Notes under the pieces: model-generated | The model's input: the letters and a program-made list of their open reading frames with translations, nothing else | The model's database searches: none | What the model was told of the DNA's origin: nothing | Made by a program: the position numbers and the translations under genes | NCBI GenBank assembly: GCA_030770425.1 | Contig: JASJFT010000004.1 | Coordinates: 434,001 to 498,000, forward strand | From: Darksidea phi | Taxonomy: Eukaryota; Ascomycota; Dothideomycetes; Pleosporales; Lentitheciaceae | Direction of reading: 5' to 3' | DNA length: 64,000 nt | Shown here: positions 1-10,729 of the stretch, one piece after another | Layout: the number at the start of each line of letters is the position of its first letter | Position numbering within the stretch: position 1 is the stretch's first letter

Positions 1-1080
1 GAAAATGATGAACATCTGCCACTTTCCTTCTTTTCTTTTCGCGATGTTGTAACACCATCTTCTCCAGGGCCTTAACTTCTCTGGTTCCACTGGGCGTCTA
101 GAAGGATATACACACTGGAACAATCATTTCCACTCACTCCAGGCCCTCTGGCTGTCTATTGAGTATGCGATGCCTGTTGCTTCCGTATAATTCTGGATCA
201 TGATTGACGCGAAAAGAGTTGTGACAAAGATGGTCCCTAAGAAGTTGACTTCGAACATGAATGCCTTGTTTTTTGTTCTATTCGAGTTCGAAGCTCCAGG
301 ATGCAAAGGGTCACCAGAAATGCCTCGGGCCCAGTACATGACATCTGTTCAACCTTCCTGAGAGACTATGAGAAAGAGCGTATAGAAGGATTGTCCGAAA
401 GTATCGAAGGAGTAATATGGCCAAGAAACAACTCGTGGCGCAAGCAACTGGGCGCCGTTCAAACGAAAGAATTCCACCACGCAGTCACTGTGGTTCAAGA
501 TGTCGGGGTCGTTGCAGAACATGGATTGGCCGCGGAAAAGGTTAAGGCCGAGAACCGCGAAGGGGGTTAGGAGAGTGATTGAAACAAGAAGAGAAGCAAA
601 GACCTTGTAGCTGCCTCGGCGAAAAACGAAGATGACCTCTCTCATTACCCTCTTATTTATAGTTAATAGTCGCGGGATCCCAAAAGCCTTGAACCTGGAA
701 ATGAGAGCTGCCACGGGCCGTCCAACGTTCTACATCGCCAGTGCTAGCCCGATCCAGGACGTAACGAGAACTATAACGTCGGTGAGATTCCAACCTCGAA
801 GAAAGGCATTCGGTCCTATGATGAGGCCGCCGGCAACAATTTTGACAGCGGCTTCTAGACTCCAGAAAAGGGCGAATCCAAAATTGACCATGAAAATCCA
901 ATTTTTTATACCGAATTGGTGAACCATGAAGTACTCTCTTCGGGAAAGAGGTATCATCACATAGGTGATGGCGATTTGCGATATAATAGACAAGTTGATG
1001 AAGATCTTAAATGGGTTCTCCAAAGGGGTCGTGACCACCTACGGGGTTGCCTATTCTGGGCGAGTAGTATCTGGCATACT
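1..1080 (-). pseudogene. Decayed CCH1-like voltage-gated calcium channel fragment
   Basis: Three consecutive open stretches on the minus strand (1038-730, 714-349, 339-124) lie in one frame, separated only by stop codons, and together read like the domain III to IV linker region of the fungal high-affinity calcium channel Cch1. Recognisable pieces include PNAFLRGWNLTD-type S2/S3 sequence, the pore-proximal LLAPRVVSWPYYSFD segment followed by LFLIVSQEG, then MIQNYTEATG. The stop at 351-349 falls exactly where the family has Trp in SQEGWTDV, so TGG has become TGA. Further in-frame stops are at 126-124, 732-730, 1041-1039 and 1053-1051. Homology continues to the left edge (a PSRRP...WRRWCY-like stretch). 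The pattern is that of a duplicated copy inactivated by RIP-type C:G to T:A change. Known of the family: Cch1 is a plasma-membrane channel acting with Mid1. An intact copy is presumably elsewhere in the genome (inference). Confidence 0.75.
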
Positions 1081-1244
1081 TATGCGTGCATTAATGGTTA
1101 CGAAAGTCTAAGCGCTGAGGTAAGCCGTCCATCAAGTTAGCCACCATTCAGAGGCGCAAACAAAAGCAGCAGGTAAGCGACCGATCAGCAATAAGTGGAT
1201 TTTTTTTCTATACTATATATATATAACAACATACATGATCTAGC

Positions 1245-1363
1245 ACATACGACCATAGGACGCTGAATACAAGGCTTCCCGTTCGCTCAGCCATATTTAA
1301 GCAGCGTACCGGTGGACTAGTAGTTAGGTGGGTGACCACTAGCGAATCCCCACTGTTGTATGT
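1245..1363 (+). rRNA. 5S ribosomal RNA gene (dispersed copy, possibly decaying)
   Basis: The 119-nt segment starts ACATACGACCATAGG and ends GCGAATCCCCACTGTTGTATGT, the usual ends of fungal 5S rRNA, and is followed by a T-rich stretch (1364-1377) suitable for RNA polymerase III termination. The terminal helix (ACATAC with GTATGT) and helix II (ACGCTG with CAGCGT) both pair. Compared with what I remember of ascomycete 5S, several internal positions look like C to T or G to A changes (for example TTCGCTC, CCATATTT, GTTAGGTGG, CCACTAGC), so it may be a pseudogene. Dispersed single 5S genes are normal in filamentous ascomycetes. Confidence 0.85.
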
Positions 1364-1872
1364 TTGTTTTTTTGGACTTTATAATCTCTCCCTATTGGCA
1401 CTCCGTGATTTTAACGTCATTTCGCTGTGTTCGCGCGACAGGTTAATTGATTTTCCCCGGTTATCATGTGATGCTGTAGTATAATATCGGTCCGTTCTAA
1501 TACGCATCAGAGATTGTAAACCCTTGTTTTTCCCTACATTGTATAATTATGCTAGGGTATCTCATAACGAACCCATATTATATATCTGAAGATCAGCAGT
1601 GACGTATCCTAAAGATTGTAGAATGGCTGGCAATCGCGCCCACTCTAGATACGTATGCTAATCTCTTCGACCGGAGATATACGTCCGTTTGGAGGCCTAG
1701 ACTCTTTTGCTATTAGAGTTCTTACTATCTAAGTGGTTGCGTTATGTATGTGTTCGCGCCAAGGCCGCAATCGCTGGCCACTAAAAATGTTTTACCGTGT
1801 GTAGAAACTCAGAAACTTCTTTATTAAGTTATTGACTAGGCAGTCACACTCTCAATAACGCACGTCTCCCGA
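1364..1872. other. AT-rich gene-free stretch
   Basis: No supported reading frame. The sequence is AT-rich with scattered stops in all frames, like the 1141-1244 stretch before the 5S gene with its TATATATATA run. It separates the decayed channel fragment from the zinc-finger frame and is best read as degraded intergenic or RIP-affected DNA. Confidence 0.5.
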
Positions 1873-2604
1873 TTACTGTCCAATCCACGTCGGATCCATG
1901 ATCGTAATAAACCGTTCCCAAAGCTCACTCTCCGTCCCTTTCATCCCTGTGTCCCATGCCTCATCGTTCTCCAACTGATAGATCCACCCGCGCTCTAGCT
2001 CCCTTCTCTTCTCACCCCCTTCCTCATTCCAATCGTTATATATCTTCCCTAACTTCCTCCGTACAGCTTTCGCCTCTTGTTCCAGGTTGTTCTTGCGTTC
2101 TTCAAAAATATATTGTAATGCGTTAGGTAAAATGTCAAACTGTGACTTCATGATCAAGTCAGTACCATGCGCCTCTGCCGCATGCTGCGTCCACTGTCCT
2201 GCCTTCTCGAAATAGACATCGCACCCAGATACAGGGCAATGAAATGGCTCAGGATCCTCCTTATCGAAGTAATGCCGATCTAAGGCTTCGATTGCAAGAG
2301 CCTTGAGGCCTATTTGCTGCAACTGGATTCTCCCACATTGATACTTGAGTCCCTTGAATTCGCCAACCGGCCCATGGAATTTTTTTGGGGGCATGAGGAC
2401 CGTCTTGCGCTCGAAACCAGATATTGTGACCTTTTTCCATCCGCTGTCGTCTGCGAGTTGATAAAGTACTCTGTGCCAATTGTTCGCAACAGGAAGCGCA
2501 GTCCGCTTGCAGCCTCTAGATTCCACCTCCACGAGTGCAAAAGCCAACACATCAATCTCAACTGGGCAGCAGCGAGTATGCCCTGCACGAACGTTGTGGC
2601 GCAA
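1873..2604 (-). CDS. C2H2-type zinc-finger domain protein, 5' end uncertain
   Basis: An open frame of up to 243 codons carries one C2H2 finger near its middle (CPVSGCDVYFEKAGQWTQH then H six residues later), followed by a charged, helical C-terminal half rich in Lys, Glu and Trp and ending in PTWIGQ. The first ATG in frame is at 2397, which would give 175 residues. The frame is open upstream of that without an ATG, and AG-ending stretches upstream suggest an exon boundary, so a spliced 5' exon is possible. Lone C2H2 proteins of this sort are common in fungi and their role is usually unknown. The gene sits between decayed and repeat DNA, so it may be a gene fragment. I do not recognise the family. 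Confidence 0.5.
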   Translation of the reverse strand: MRHNVRAGHTRCCPVEIDVLAFALVEVESRGCKRTALPVANNWHRVLYQLADDSGWKKVTISGFERKTVLMPPKKFHGPVGEFKGLKYQCGRIQLQQIGLKALAIEALDRHYFDKEDPEPFHCPVSGCDVYFEKAGQWTQHAAEAHGTDLIMKSQFDILPNALQYIFEERKNNLEQEAKAVRRKLGKIYNDWNEEGGEKRRELERGWIYQLENDEAWDTGMKGTESELWERFITIMDPTWIGQ

Positions 2605-2957
2605 GGTCTAGGTATTGCCGAAGTCAGCTAGGAATAGTAATACTGTAGAGGAGTAGGCTTTCCCAATGGTGAAGCCCGAGGTGCGCTTAAGCATTAGGGA
2701 GAAGAAGTAATAGGCGGTGGCTATGTAAGACAGGATTAGTGTTGGGTATATAGGGGAGGGCTAGTTCTATGACTTTAAGGGGTATTAAGACCACTAACAC
2801 TCTTCTTGTAAGATATAGATTTAGAGAGAATAAAGCCTACGTTACCCATATTTTTCTATTAAAATATAATGTTCCCACTATAAAGTAGAGTTAACGTTAA
2901 GCAGGCAGCAGGTCACGTTTCTGGCTGCTCTCGACTCTGGTAGACTACTATCGCTAC

Positions 2958-3160
2958 CGCTCAACATCATGGCACGCGCCACGCCCTCTTTCATGAGGCT
3001 GGGGCCATCGCCCTCAAAGTCATGTCGTGACGTGAGCCTCAAGTAATGACTACAACCAACGACTTTCTTGCGTTTCAAGGTGTTCGGGACGATATGCCTT
3101 TTTGTGTCACCTTTTTGGGTTATTCCACGAATTGACGACGCGATGGCTGCTACTCATTCG
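2958..3160 (+). repeat. Dispersed repeat, copy A
   Basis: About 200 bp closely matching 41761-41963 (same orientation) and 49228-49430 (opposite orientation). Shared blocks include CACGCCCTCTTTCATGAGGCT, CTTCTTGCGT/CTTTCTTGCGT, TTTTGGGTTATTCC and ATGGCTGCTACTCAT. Relative to copy C, copy A carries several G to A changes (for example GAATGGCTGC to TAATGACTAC), which introduce stops in the frame left open in copy C. There are no terminal inverted repeats or target-site duplications that I can recognise. Confidence 0.75.
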
Positions 3161-5488
3161 ATAAATTAATGTTAAGAATAGTTGAATATAACGAAATATA
3201 AAGAAGGGAAAGTAAGATACTATAGAAATAGCATTAGATTTTAGTACGATAGGAATTTTAGGGACCTTTATGATGTAGACTCGTACAACGGCGCTATAGA
3301 ATTCTGGCTTGGTACCCACAAGGGCTCCTCTATAGATGATCACAGTTCCCCAGTAATAGGTTGAATCAAGCAAGAAACCTTCACATCTCGAGCGACGGTG
3401 TCTCCACCAATACAGCCATCCATCTCTAAGGGGTCAATGATGACTCGAGATCTTCGATGTTGGTACGCAGGAAGCGAAAACCAGGCTAACCAGCCACGAA
3501 TCCTCTTAGGTTCCATGTACAGTCCTCCATGGTTTAGCTCCCACATGTGGATGGCGTTCCCGTATAGTGCCAGACCGCGTCTAGAGTCGTGGAGTTATAT
3601 CGACTGTCTCAAGACTGCGGAATTTATCACGAACGAATTTGACTACCTTGCGAATCATCAAGACATCAATCTGACGCAAACACTATCGGATCCCAATGCA
3701 CGTATATACCGAAGCGCAGATCCGTGAAGGCCACGTCACGAGATTACTGGACGCCTTCACGAAGTGATACTGCTTCGGCTGTAAGAGCTTTAGTCTTGGG
3801 GAGGAGACGTCGTGATTTTGTGGGCATTGTGATAGCCCGTCGAATGGTCGCGGCTTGCTTTCCTGGGTTCAACGGTCCGGTCACCGAGTTATTTCTTGCT
3901 GAGAATATGCGGTATGGTCTAAATCTCTATTCTTTCTCCTCACTGCTTAGCACCTCTCTCCCAAGTCTGATCATCTCTAAATTCAAAAGCATTCCATCTG
4001 CACCCTCGATTGCATGCACGGCATGCCGATGCCTCACTTACACCATTAGTTTTCACCGCACCCTGAGCTGTACTGCAGTCCTAAAGAGACTGCGCAAGAC
4101 GCCTCTTTAAACGCCTGTAATTAATCTACGTTATGCAAACTCATACTTCAGCACGATTTCGGTCCTTCGCGGCAAGCCCTATAATTGAAGTCGCTGTCTT
4201 GCACCATACTGTTGGATTAGCTATATGTTTTGTCAACCATCAGCTACAGATGGCGATTAGGGCACTGACGCACACCTTCGGATACTCCACTACTGACTTA
4301 GGTATCTAGACTTCAGTGTGTTTGCTGTGTAGACGAGCTAGGTCTGTAGCAGCAGCACTACCTATGTACAAGAACCGTAGAGGCAGTGTTAGATTCAGAT
4401 TTGCATCGAGTGTACCCTTGTAGCCTACTCCTGTCCATTCTTAACAGGCCTTGCACGCTATTGCGACGAGCAACGCGCATGCTTTCAAAGGCATAACAGC
4501 GACGAATCCAGTCCTATTAATAACGCAAGTGTCACAATATCCTCTCGCCCCCGTCCCTTCCTACGCGCACGCATAGCCCTCTAGATACAGCTTCACTCGC
4601 TTACACTCCGGCCTTTCCTCTCATGCCTCGCCTGAGTATATACATGGCATATCAATTAACGCTTCGGAAGTAAGTTCTAGCGTCTCTGCGCATAGCCCCT
4701 TGTGAGACAAGGAAAGCCGACTAGTCAGCTAGAATTCCTAGAGGAACAATAACTATATAACCCTAATACGTCAAGTATAGCCCCGTTCGTCCGTGCCGTA
4801 CATACGTTCCAGCCCAAACGCAAGATAAGCAGGTATTACGTCTGCGTATCCAATAGCAACGTCCAACTCCGTATCAGCCAGTGTAAGACCGCTACAACAC
4901 GTCTGGACAAGATACAAGAAAATCAAGTTCAGGGTTTTGTAAACTCATGGTGCGAAAGGGCGCTTTCTCTTGGCCTGGGGGTTAGAGGTTAGTAGGACAA
5001 AGCTCACCTCGAGTATGGTAGTAAGGTACGGGATGGCCACCGCATGTGAAGCAAACGATCAAGAGTGCTAGCAGGTTCTTGAGTTCTTAGGTGTACTAGT
5101 CTCAATTTGGGCGGACGCTGTGTGGCAGTTGAAAGTGGGTGTGGTAAATCATTGAAGTGTGAGCATTTTGCGAAATAGTGAATCACCCGCTGTTGTATGT
5201 TTTGTGCCAAACGTTGCTCTTCCCTTGCAAAGATGAAAACTCTTGGTTGAAAAGTATAGGATATTTTGGTTACAATGTTGAGCAGAGCGGGGTACCATTC
5301 AATGCATAGCACATACTGCCCATCCTAGCTAGTTTTATGGCTAAGCACGGCTTTCAGCATGCGGCCGAGACCTCCACAGGGGAGCCTGGCATTCACGTCC
5401 TCCGTGTTTGCCCACCGGCCCATGGGGCCCGTTTGCCGCGTCCACGTCTTCCGCCGCGGTGCACAAGTGCCTGCTCAGGAAGGCCACT
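3161..5488. other. Gene-free region
   Basis: Short open frames at 3398-3727 and 3724-4110 (+) and 5004-5312 (-) resemble no family and lack splice or start context. An AT-rich stretch at 3161-3300 follows repeat copy A. A short 5S-like 3' end lies at about 5176-5200. Nothing else is supported here. Confidence 0.4.
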
Positions 5489-7996
5489 CTACATCCTTCC
5501 TAGCACACCCCTCACACTGCCATCCAAGACGACATTTCCCTTAACGCTCAACTCCATGATCCCCGTCTCGCCTCCTGATCCCTCATTCAGCCACCGCTGC
5601 AGCAAATCATTGCTCTCTTTGGGTTTGATACTCTGATCCGCCGTACCGACTGTCACATGCGCAACCGGATTGATACTCTCGAACTGGAGCTGCTCTGTCC
5701 CGATACCAGCTTCGCTCTGCACCTGCAGAGAAGTTGAGCCATCTAGCCGCACGACGAAGCACATGATACGATCGTCCCAGACCACACGCTCAAGCTGCAC
5801 ACCACATTTTCCGAGCTCGGGGTCCCAGCTGCCCTGGTTAGTATCGGACTGCTTGAAGGCTTCGTGGAGTTTGTTGAGCTTGTCCCAGTACGCTTGGTCC
5901 TGGGAAGCGGAGGCGCGGTGCATGAGGGTGACGTGGAATTCGTTCTGGATGCGGCGCGTCTGCTGGAGCTGACGGTACATGCGTGCAGTCTGAGCGTTTT
6001 GGTCGCGGAACAGGGCATCTAGTACGGAGTTGATGCGCTGGGGGTTTAGACGCACGGAGAAGTACTCCATTCGGGGCTGCTTTGCTGCTTTAGGCTGAGG
6101 CTGGTTCTGCTTTCGGCCATTGGAGTTGAAACCCTGGCCCTGGTTCTGATTGCGATTCGCACCGCCGCCGCGGGAGAGGTCCATCTTGAAATCAGGAGTA
6201 TAGTCGTTCATTGCCCAGTGAATAGCTTCGTCCATGTCGGCGTCACTCGGCATGAGTTTGTCCTTGAAGAGTCCGGGGTATTTGTTGAACAACAGCGCAA
6301 TGATGACTTCGAGATTCTCGCGGGAGTCCACAACCGGGTCAAGGTTGATGACCAGATCAAACTGATCGTCAGGGCTCTCGGAAGGATCTACAGGCTGGAA
6401 GCGGTGCATGAAGCCTTCCATGATCTCTATGATCTCGCCCTGTCCCTTTGATCCCGCCTGAATCGTCTGGTGGTTGTCGCCCCGAGCGAGGACGCGATCT
6501 CGTGTAGCCTGGCGGATATTGTCATAGTTGTCGCGCTCATGGACGTAGTGAAGAGCCACGAAACGCGCATCCCGGTTGGCTTTGCTAACATCACCAAGAA
6601 GCTGGTCGCGCTCACGCTTCTGGTGGTTGTTCCGGTCTGCGATAACGACGGGGTTGGTCACTAACATAGAAGCAATGGTGTCGGCGAAGAACTGAGGGCG
6701 GCCCTTCTTCACCTTGACGTTGTCGTTCTGGAAGTGGCCCCACCCAAATAGCTTGACCAACGCCAAAGCCAGAGTTGTCTTGCCGCATCCAATAGTTGCA
6801 ACAGGGACGAGAACGATGTTGCGAGTGACGTCCTTGTCCTCCTGTCCTCCGTTCGCTAATTCCCGCTGGATGATCTCGGCTCCGGTCATCCCTCGTTCGC
6901 GTAGGAAGTCGTCTCGTATCTTGATGATACCGTGGTTCAGGTTGTACTGCTTCGCCAGCCCAGGTTCGCGGCTAAATCGTCTCCGGACATATTCGAGGTA
7001 CTCCTCGGTGATCTGCTTGTGCTTCTTGTACCGCGGCTGTTTACCCCCAATGATGGCCTTGGTACACTCGCGCCATTGGCGGTACATCAGGTACGGCTCC
7101 TCAAACTTGTACTTGAAGAACCAGTCCTCCCAAGGGGCGCCATTGGTGACCCGTGCCTGGCAGCGAATGACGAAGCCCTCAGTATCGCGCCCGTTATAGT
7201 TGCCCGTCTCTGCAACCTTGTCCAAGAACTTCTGAACCTTGTTGATGTCGTCTTCCATAACGTACTGGACCTTCTTCATGCCCCATTCATCGGCGAATTT
7301 GTCGACTAGTGGGCCCGGGTATGTAGCAAACTGTGGAAGGTTGAGGTTGATGCCGTGAACGTACAGGCCGGCCTGCTCGGGGGAGTATGCCAGGACGTGC
7401 TCCTCAAACTCGTCGTCGCAAAGCTCGGCCACTAATGTCGCGTTCATCTGCCGTAGTCGCTCGGCGAGGTCCTTCTTCGTCTTGCCCACGGTAGCCAGGT
7501 GCCTCTCCACCCACCGCTCGCCTGCGCATGCATGGCTGAGCTCGACATCTCCGCGCGCACCGGTTGAATGTTTGCTGCACACCAGCAGTGTTCCGTCGTC
7601 CAGGCCAGCGATGAAGATGATGCAGCCATTCTCCTTCACGCTCAGCTCGTATGGTCCCCGTGTGCTCGTCTCCACGTTTCTCCACTCTGTCTTCCGCACC
7701 TCACCGTGGTTGAAGAACTTGTCGTACCCCCGCACCGCAATCTCGACATTGCCGTCCAGCGTCGTGTATGTGAAGAGGCCGCGCGCGTAGGTGGGGAGGT
7801 GCTCCTTCTTGTAATCCCACTCGTTCATCTTCCAAGAGTCGACGGAACGGCCATCGGGAAGCGGAAATGTGTTCTTCTTGACCGAGAACCCGCCAGCTTT
7901 TGACTTTTTGCCCTTGTGCTTTTCGAGAGTCTGAATGAGCTCCCGGACTTCTTTGTGGTCTTGCGGCGCATACGGCGCAGTTTCGCGATGCGCCAT
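5489..7996 (-). CDS. trl1: Fungal tRNA ligase (ligase-kinase-cyclic phosphodiesterase)
   Basis: Joins tRNA halves after intron removal, and in fungi also rejoins the HAC1/hacA mRNA in the unfolded protein response. An intronless frame encodes all three catalytic parts in the family order. The N-terminal adenylyltransferase has nucleotidyl-lysine motif KENG (Lys about residue 121 from this start), then EGFVIRC and FKYKFEEPY. The central polynucleotide kinase has P-loop ATIGCGKTT. The C-terminal 2',3'-cyclic phosphodiesterase has two HxT motifs, HVTL and HVTV. A low-complexity GQGFNSNGRKQNQ-type linker separates kinase and phosphodiesterase. The frame stays open to an ATG at 8158 (889 codons in all), but the extra 54 residues contain a good 3' splice site (CCACTGCAG at about 8077), and homologues begin near PQDHKEV, so the ATG at 7996 (835 residues) is preferred. 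Nuclear or cytosolic location is expected. Confidence 0.93.
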   Translation of the reverse strand: MAHRETAPYAPQDHKEVRELIQTLEKHKGKKSKAGGFSVKKNTFPLPDGRSVDSWKMNEWDYKKEHLPTYARGLFTYTTLDGNVEIAVRGYDKFFNHGEVRKTEWRNVETSTRGPYELSVKENGCIIFIAGLDDGTLLVCSKHSTGARGDVELSHACAGERWVERHLATVGKTKKDLAERLRQMNATLVAELCDDEFEEHVLAYSPEQAGLYVHGINLNLPQFATYPGPLVDKFADEWGMKKVQYVMEDDINKVQKFLDKVAETGNYNGRDTEGFVIRCQARVTNGAPWEDWFFKYKFEEPYLMYRQWRECTKAIIGGKQPRYKKHKQITEEYLEYVRRRFSREPGLAKQYNLNHGIIKIRDDFLRERGMTGAEIIQRELANGGQEDKDVTRNIVLVPVATIGCGKTTLALALVKLFGWGHFQNDNVKVKKGRPQFFADTIASMLVTNPVVIADRNNHQKRERDQLLGDVSKANRDARFVALHYVHERDNYDNIRQATRDRVLARGDNHQTIQAGSKGQGEIIEIMEGFMHRFQPVDPSESPDDQFDLVINLDPVVDSRENLEVIIALLFNKYPGLFKDKLMPSDADMDEAIHWAMNDYTPDFKMDLSRGGGANRNQNQGQGFNSNGRKQNQPQPKAAKQPRMEYFSVRLNPQRINSVLDALFRDQNAQTARMYRQLQQTRRIQNEFHVTLMHRASASQDQAYWDKLNKLHEAFKQSDTNQGSWDPELGKCGVQLERVVWDDRIMCFVVRLDGSTSLQVQSEAGIGTEQLQFESINPVAHVTVGTADQSIKPKESNDLLQRWLNEGSGGETGIMELSVKGNVVLDGSVRGVLGRM

Positions 7997-8659
7997 GACT
8001 ATGGTAGCGTGGAACTGGGCGATTCGCGTGAGTGTGTGCCGGATTGGAATGTGGTAGAGTTTGTGCCTAGCTACCTGCAGTGGAGAGGGTGAGCAAACGA
8101 GTGGTGGGGAAGAGAAGGCATGAATGAGCGGAGCTAACTTCTTAAACAACTCTGCCATTCAGGCAGCAGCAAGGCAAACGAAGGAGAAGGATGACTCAAA
8201 ACAAAACAACCAGGGCGCTTCTTACCGTTTTCAAGCCAATCGTGGCAGAAAGGGCGGAAGCGCGTTCAACGGGCAGATTGCAGTCATCGTTACCGAAAGA
8301 TTTCACGCGTAATGGACGTCATGTGGCGGAGCTGTGGCGCAGGCTTCCCCGCAACACCCAACTTTCCTCCTAACAAATTGTAGCATGGCCGATCTTTGGC
8401 TACATATTTCGACACAAGAGCTGCCCACTTTAAGAAGTAACTCAGCTATAGCTGTTATTAGAATACAGCCCATTTCCCCAATTAAGACGAAGTTGAGTAT
8501 GGAAACGACCTCTCCGAACATGCATATTATATCACAAGTCGAACAATATCTAGAACATGGCTAATTGCTCCGCTGGAACTGAGTACAGAACAAACAGATC
8601 CAAACTCCAAGCCTCCATCCTAGACACAGCTCCCCAGCCACACCAGTTCAATCCCATCA

Positions 8660-10729
8660 TCAATGCCCATCCGAGATTCCCAATTTCTTAACCCCCTCCA
8701 CTAACAGCCTTTCCACCTCCTCAGCATGCTGACTAAAGTTATCAACAAGATTATCCCTACACACAAATTAGCTACTTTCCTGGTCCTTCCCGTGCAGTAC
8801 AGTACTCACCACATCTTCGGATTATGCTCATGCAACTTGTCCGACTTCCACGCCCATTCAGTTATAGTAAACGGCCGCGAACTCTCCATCATAAACGCGA
8901 TCGCGTCCTTGGAAATACGCATCTCAGGCGGTGGATTGGCACTAGCCGCTTTAAACTCCTCGTAGGCGACGCCGTGGGGTACGAAACCGCATTCAAAGGA
9001 GACGCCGCCGGGTTGAAATTCGTCAGATCGGCCGGCGTACTCGCCGTATATGAGGCCCATGAGTTCCGAAGCGGCATTGCGGTGGTAGTACGGTGGACGG
9101 TAGGTGTGCGACGCCACATCCCAGCGGGGCGAGAAGATTAAGAAGTCGGCGAGGGGCGCGGCGGGGTCGCGAGAGCGCGCTGTGAGGACGCAGAAGATGG
9201 AAGGGTCAATGTGGTCGACGCTTATGGAGCCGACATTGACGAACTTGGTTAGGTCGTATTTGTAGGGGACGTAGTTTCCGTGCCAGGCAACGACATCGAA
9301 GGGGCTGTGGTTTTGGGTTGATTTAAAGAACTTACCACCGAGCTTGTAGACTATTTCCCAGGGCGCCTTTTCGATTTCGTAGCATGCAACCGGGTGGAGG
9401 AAGTCGCGGGCGTTTGCGAGACCGTTGGCTCCCAGTGGGCCTGCGCGGGATGAGCATCACATCTGGTAGCAAAGGTCGCGTATAAACTCACCTAGTTCTG
9501 GCAGTTCAAAATTTGATCCCCAAATCTCCAAAATATACCCCCTCGTCGCCCCATCCGGCAAACCGACCTTGAACCGCTGGCCTCTCTGCACCACACAAAT
9601 TTCTCCCGGCTGGACAAACAGCTTACCAAACTCAGTCTGAATATCCAAGCTCCCCTGTTGCGGCACAATCAAGAAGTCACCATCAGAATTCACGGCAGCT
9701 CTCCGCTCCATGCTCGTGTTGGCCAAGAAGGTGTGGACGGCTAGACCCTCGCGGAGCGTGGGGTCGCCGGATCCGGCAATGGTCTTGAGACCGGCGACGA
9801 AGTCGATTTTGCCATCGGTAGGAATGTCAAAGGGGAGCCAGGCGAGTTGCGTGGGGGAGACGTGGACGCGGGGGTTAATGGGAAGGAAGCAGGATTCTGT
9901 ATCGGTATTGACGGGAAGTTCGGTCTGTATTGGATGCGTCAGCAAATGACGTTTCGTGGTCAGATTAATGGGATGAGGGTGTGAAGAAGCGCCCCATCAT
10001 CTTTTTTTGTTGAGATATGGATGGGTGGCTTTCCGGAGGGCTCCGGCTGAGGGTTAAGGCTCCCCTCTGACGTCCGCAGAGGTGAGCTTGGAGGCCTTCA
10101 TTCCTCGATTTGGAGTGGCTTTGCTCGAGAACATCGCCGTGTCTCACTACTAGATTGGAAATGCACGTCCTTACGCTCATACACGTGGGTCATCCTTGAC
10201 GATAGGGCTGACAGTAATCAGAGAAGCGACTTACGAATCCCTGATGCGCGACCGCTGGTCTCGCTCGATACAACCTAGAACCCCGTCAGTCCAATGTCTT
10301 CCCATCACCATCCTCCTCCTCTCCAGCTTACCAGGCCTTTTTGTTCAGATGCCTTGGCGCAACAAAAGCAGAAGCAGTCATCTGCTCCGCATAGAGCCCA
10401 AATCTGACACATCGCGGCGAGTTCTGGCCTTGCGGTATCGTGCCTGTACGGTGAAGATTGCGGTCAGATTAAACTATCACGCCATTGATGACGGGTGCCG
10501 CTTGCCTGGAACTGCTTCGCTCGAAAAAGAGTTGCCGAAGCCGGATTGGTACTGTGGGAGGACGTCAGCATGGCTGTTTGGGGAATTGAGGGAGAAGGCG
10601 TGTAAGGCTCACCTCATACGGATCATTTTTTCTCGTGGCGAAGGAAGGGATGGTGCCATCCTTTTGTGTCTCCGCCCAATGGAAGATCTGTTGATACTCT
10701 TTCGGGTTGTCCAATGGTGTCGGCATCAT
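8660..10729 (-). CDS. hmgA: Homogentisate 1,2-dioxygenase, seven exons
   Basis: Opens the ring of homogentisate to maleylacetoacetate in Phe/Tyr catabolism. It is an Fe(II) cytosolic enzyme. Exons read 10729-10613, 10551-10506, 10443-10332, 10274-10235, 9924-9492, 9440-8810 and 8756-8660, and join in frame to 452 residues. Family landmarks run in order: [85 protein letters not shown] and the C-terminal [13 protein letters not shown]. Metal ligands are His330 and Glu336 (YYHRN...SE) and His366 (VPHGV), with the spacing of the human enzyme. Exon 1 supplies 39 residues before the usual start of the fold. Intron 2 (10505-10444) begins GC. Intron 4 (10234-9925) is 310 bp while the others are 51-62 bp. 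No other tyrosine-pathway gene (fumarylacetoacetase, maleylacetoacetate isomerase) is adjacent, unlike the clustered arrangement in Aspergillus, so it may be a lone paralogue. Confidence 0.92.

Noticed and set aside
3398..4110. Two adjoining plus-strand frames that might be one gene
   Set aside because: Codon-like in places, but no family similarity and no workable splice between them.
5176..5200. 5S-like 3' end (AGTGAATCACCCGCTGTTGTATGT)-type fragment
   Set aside because: Only about 25 nt match the end of 5S rRNA; the 5' part is not present, so at most a relic.
6714..7309. Plus-strand frames of 125-161 codons inside tRNA ligase
   Set aside because: Antisense shadows of a clear coding region.
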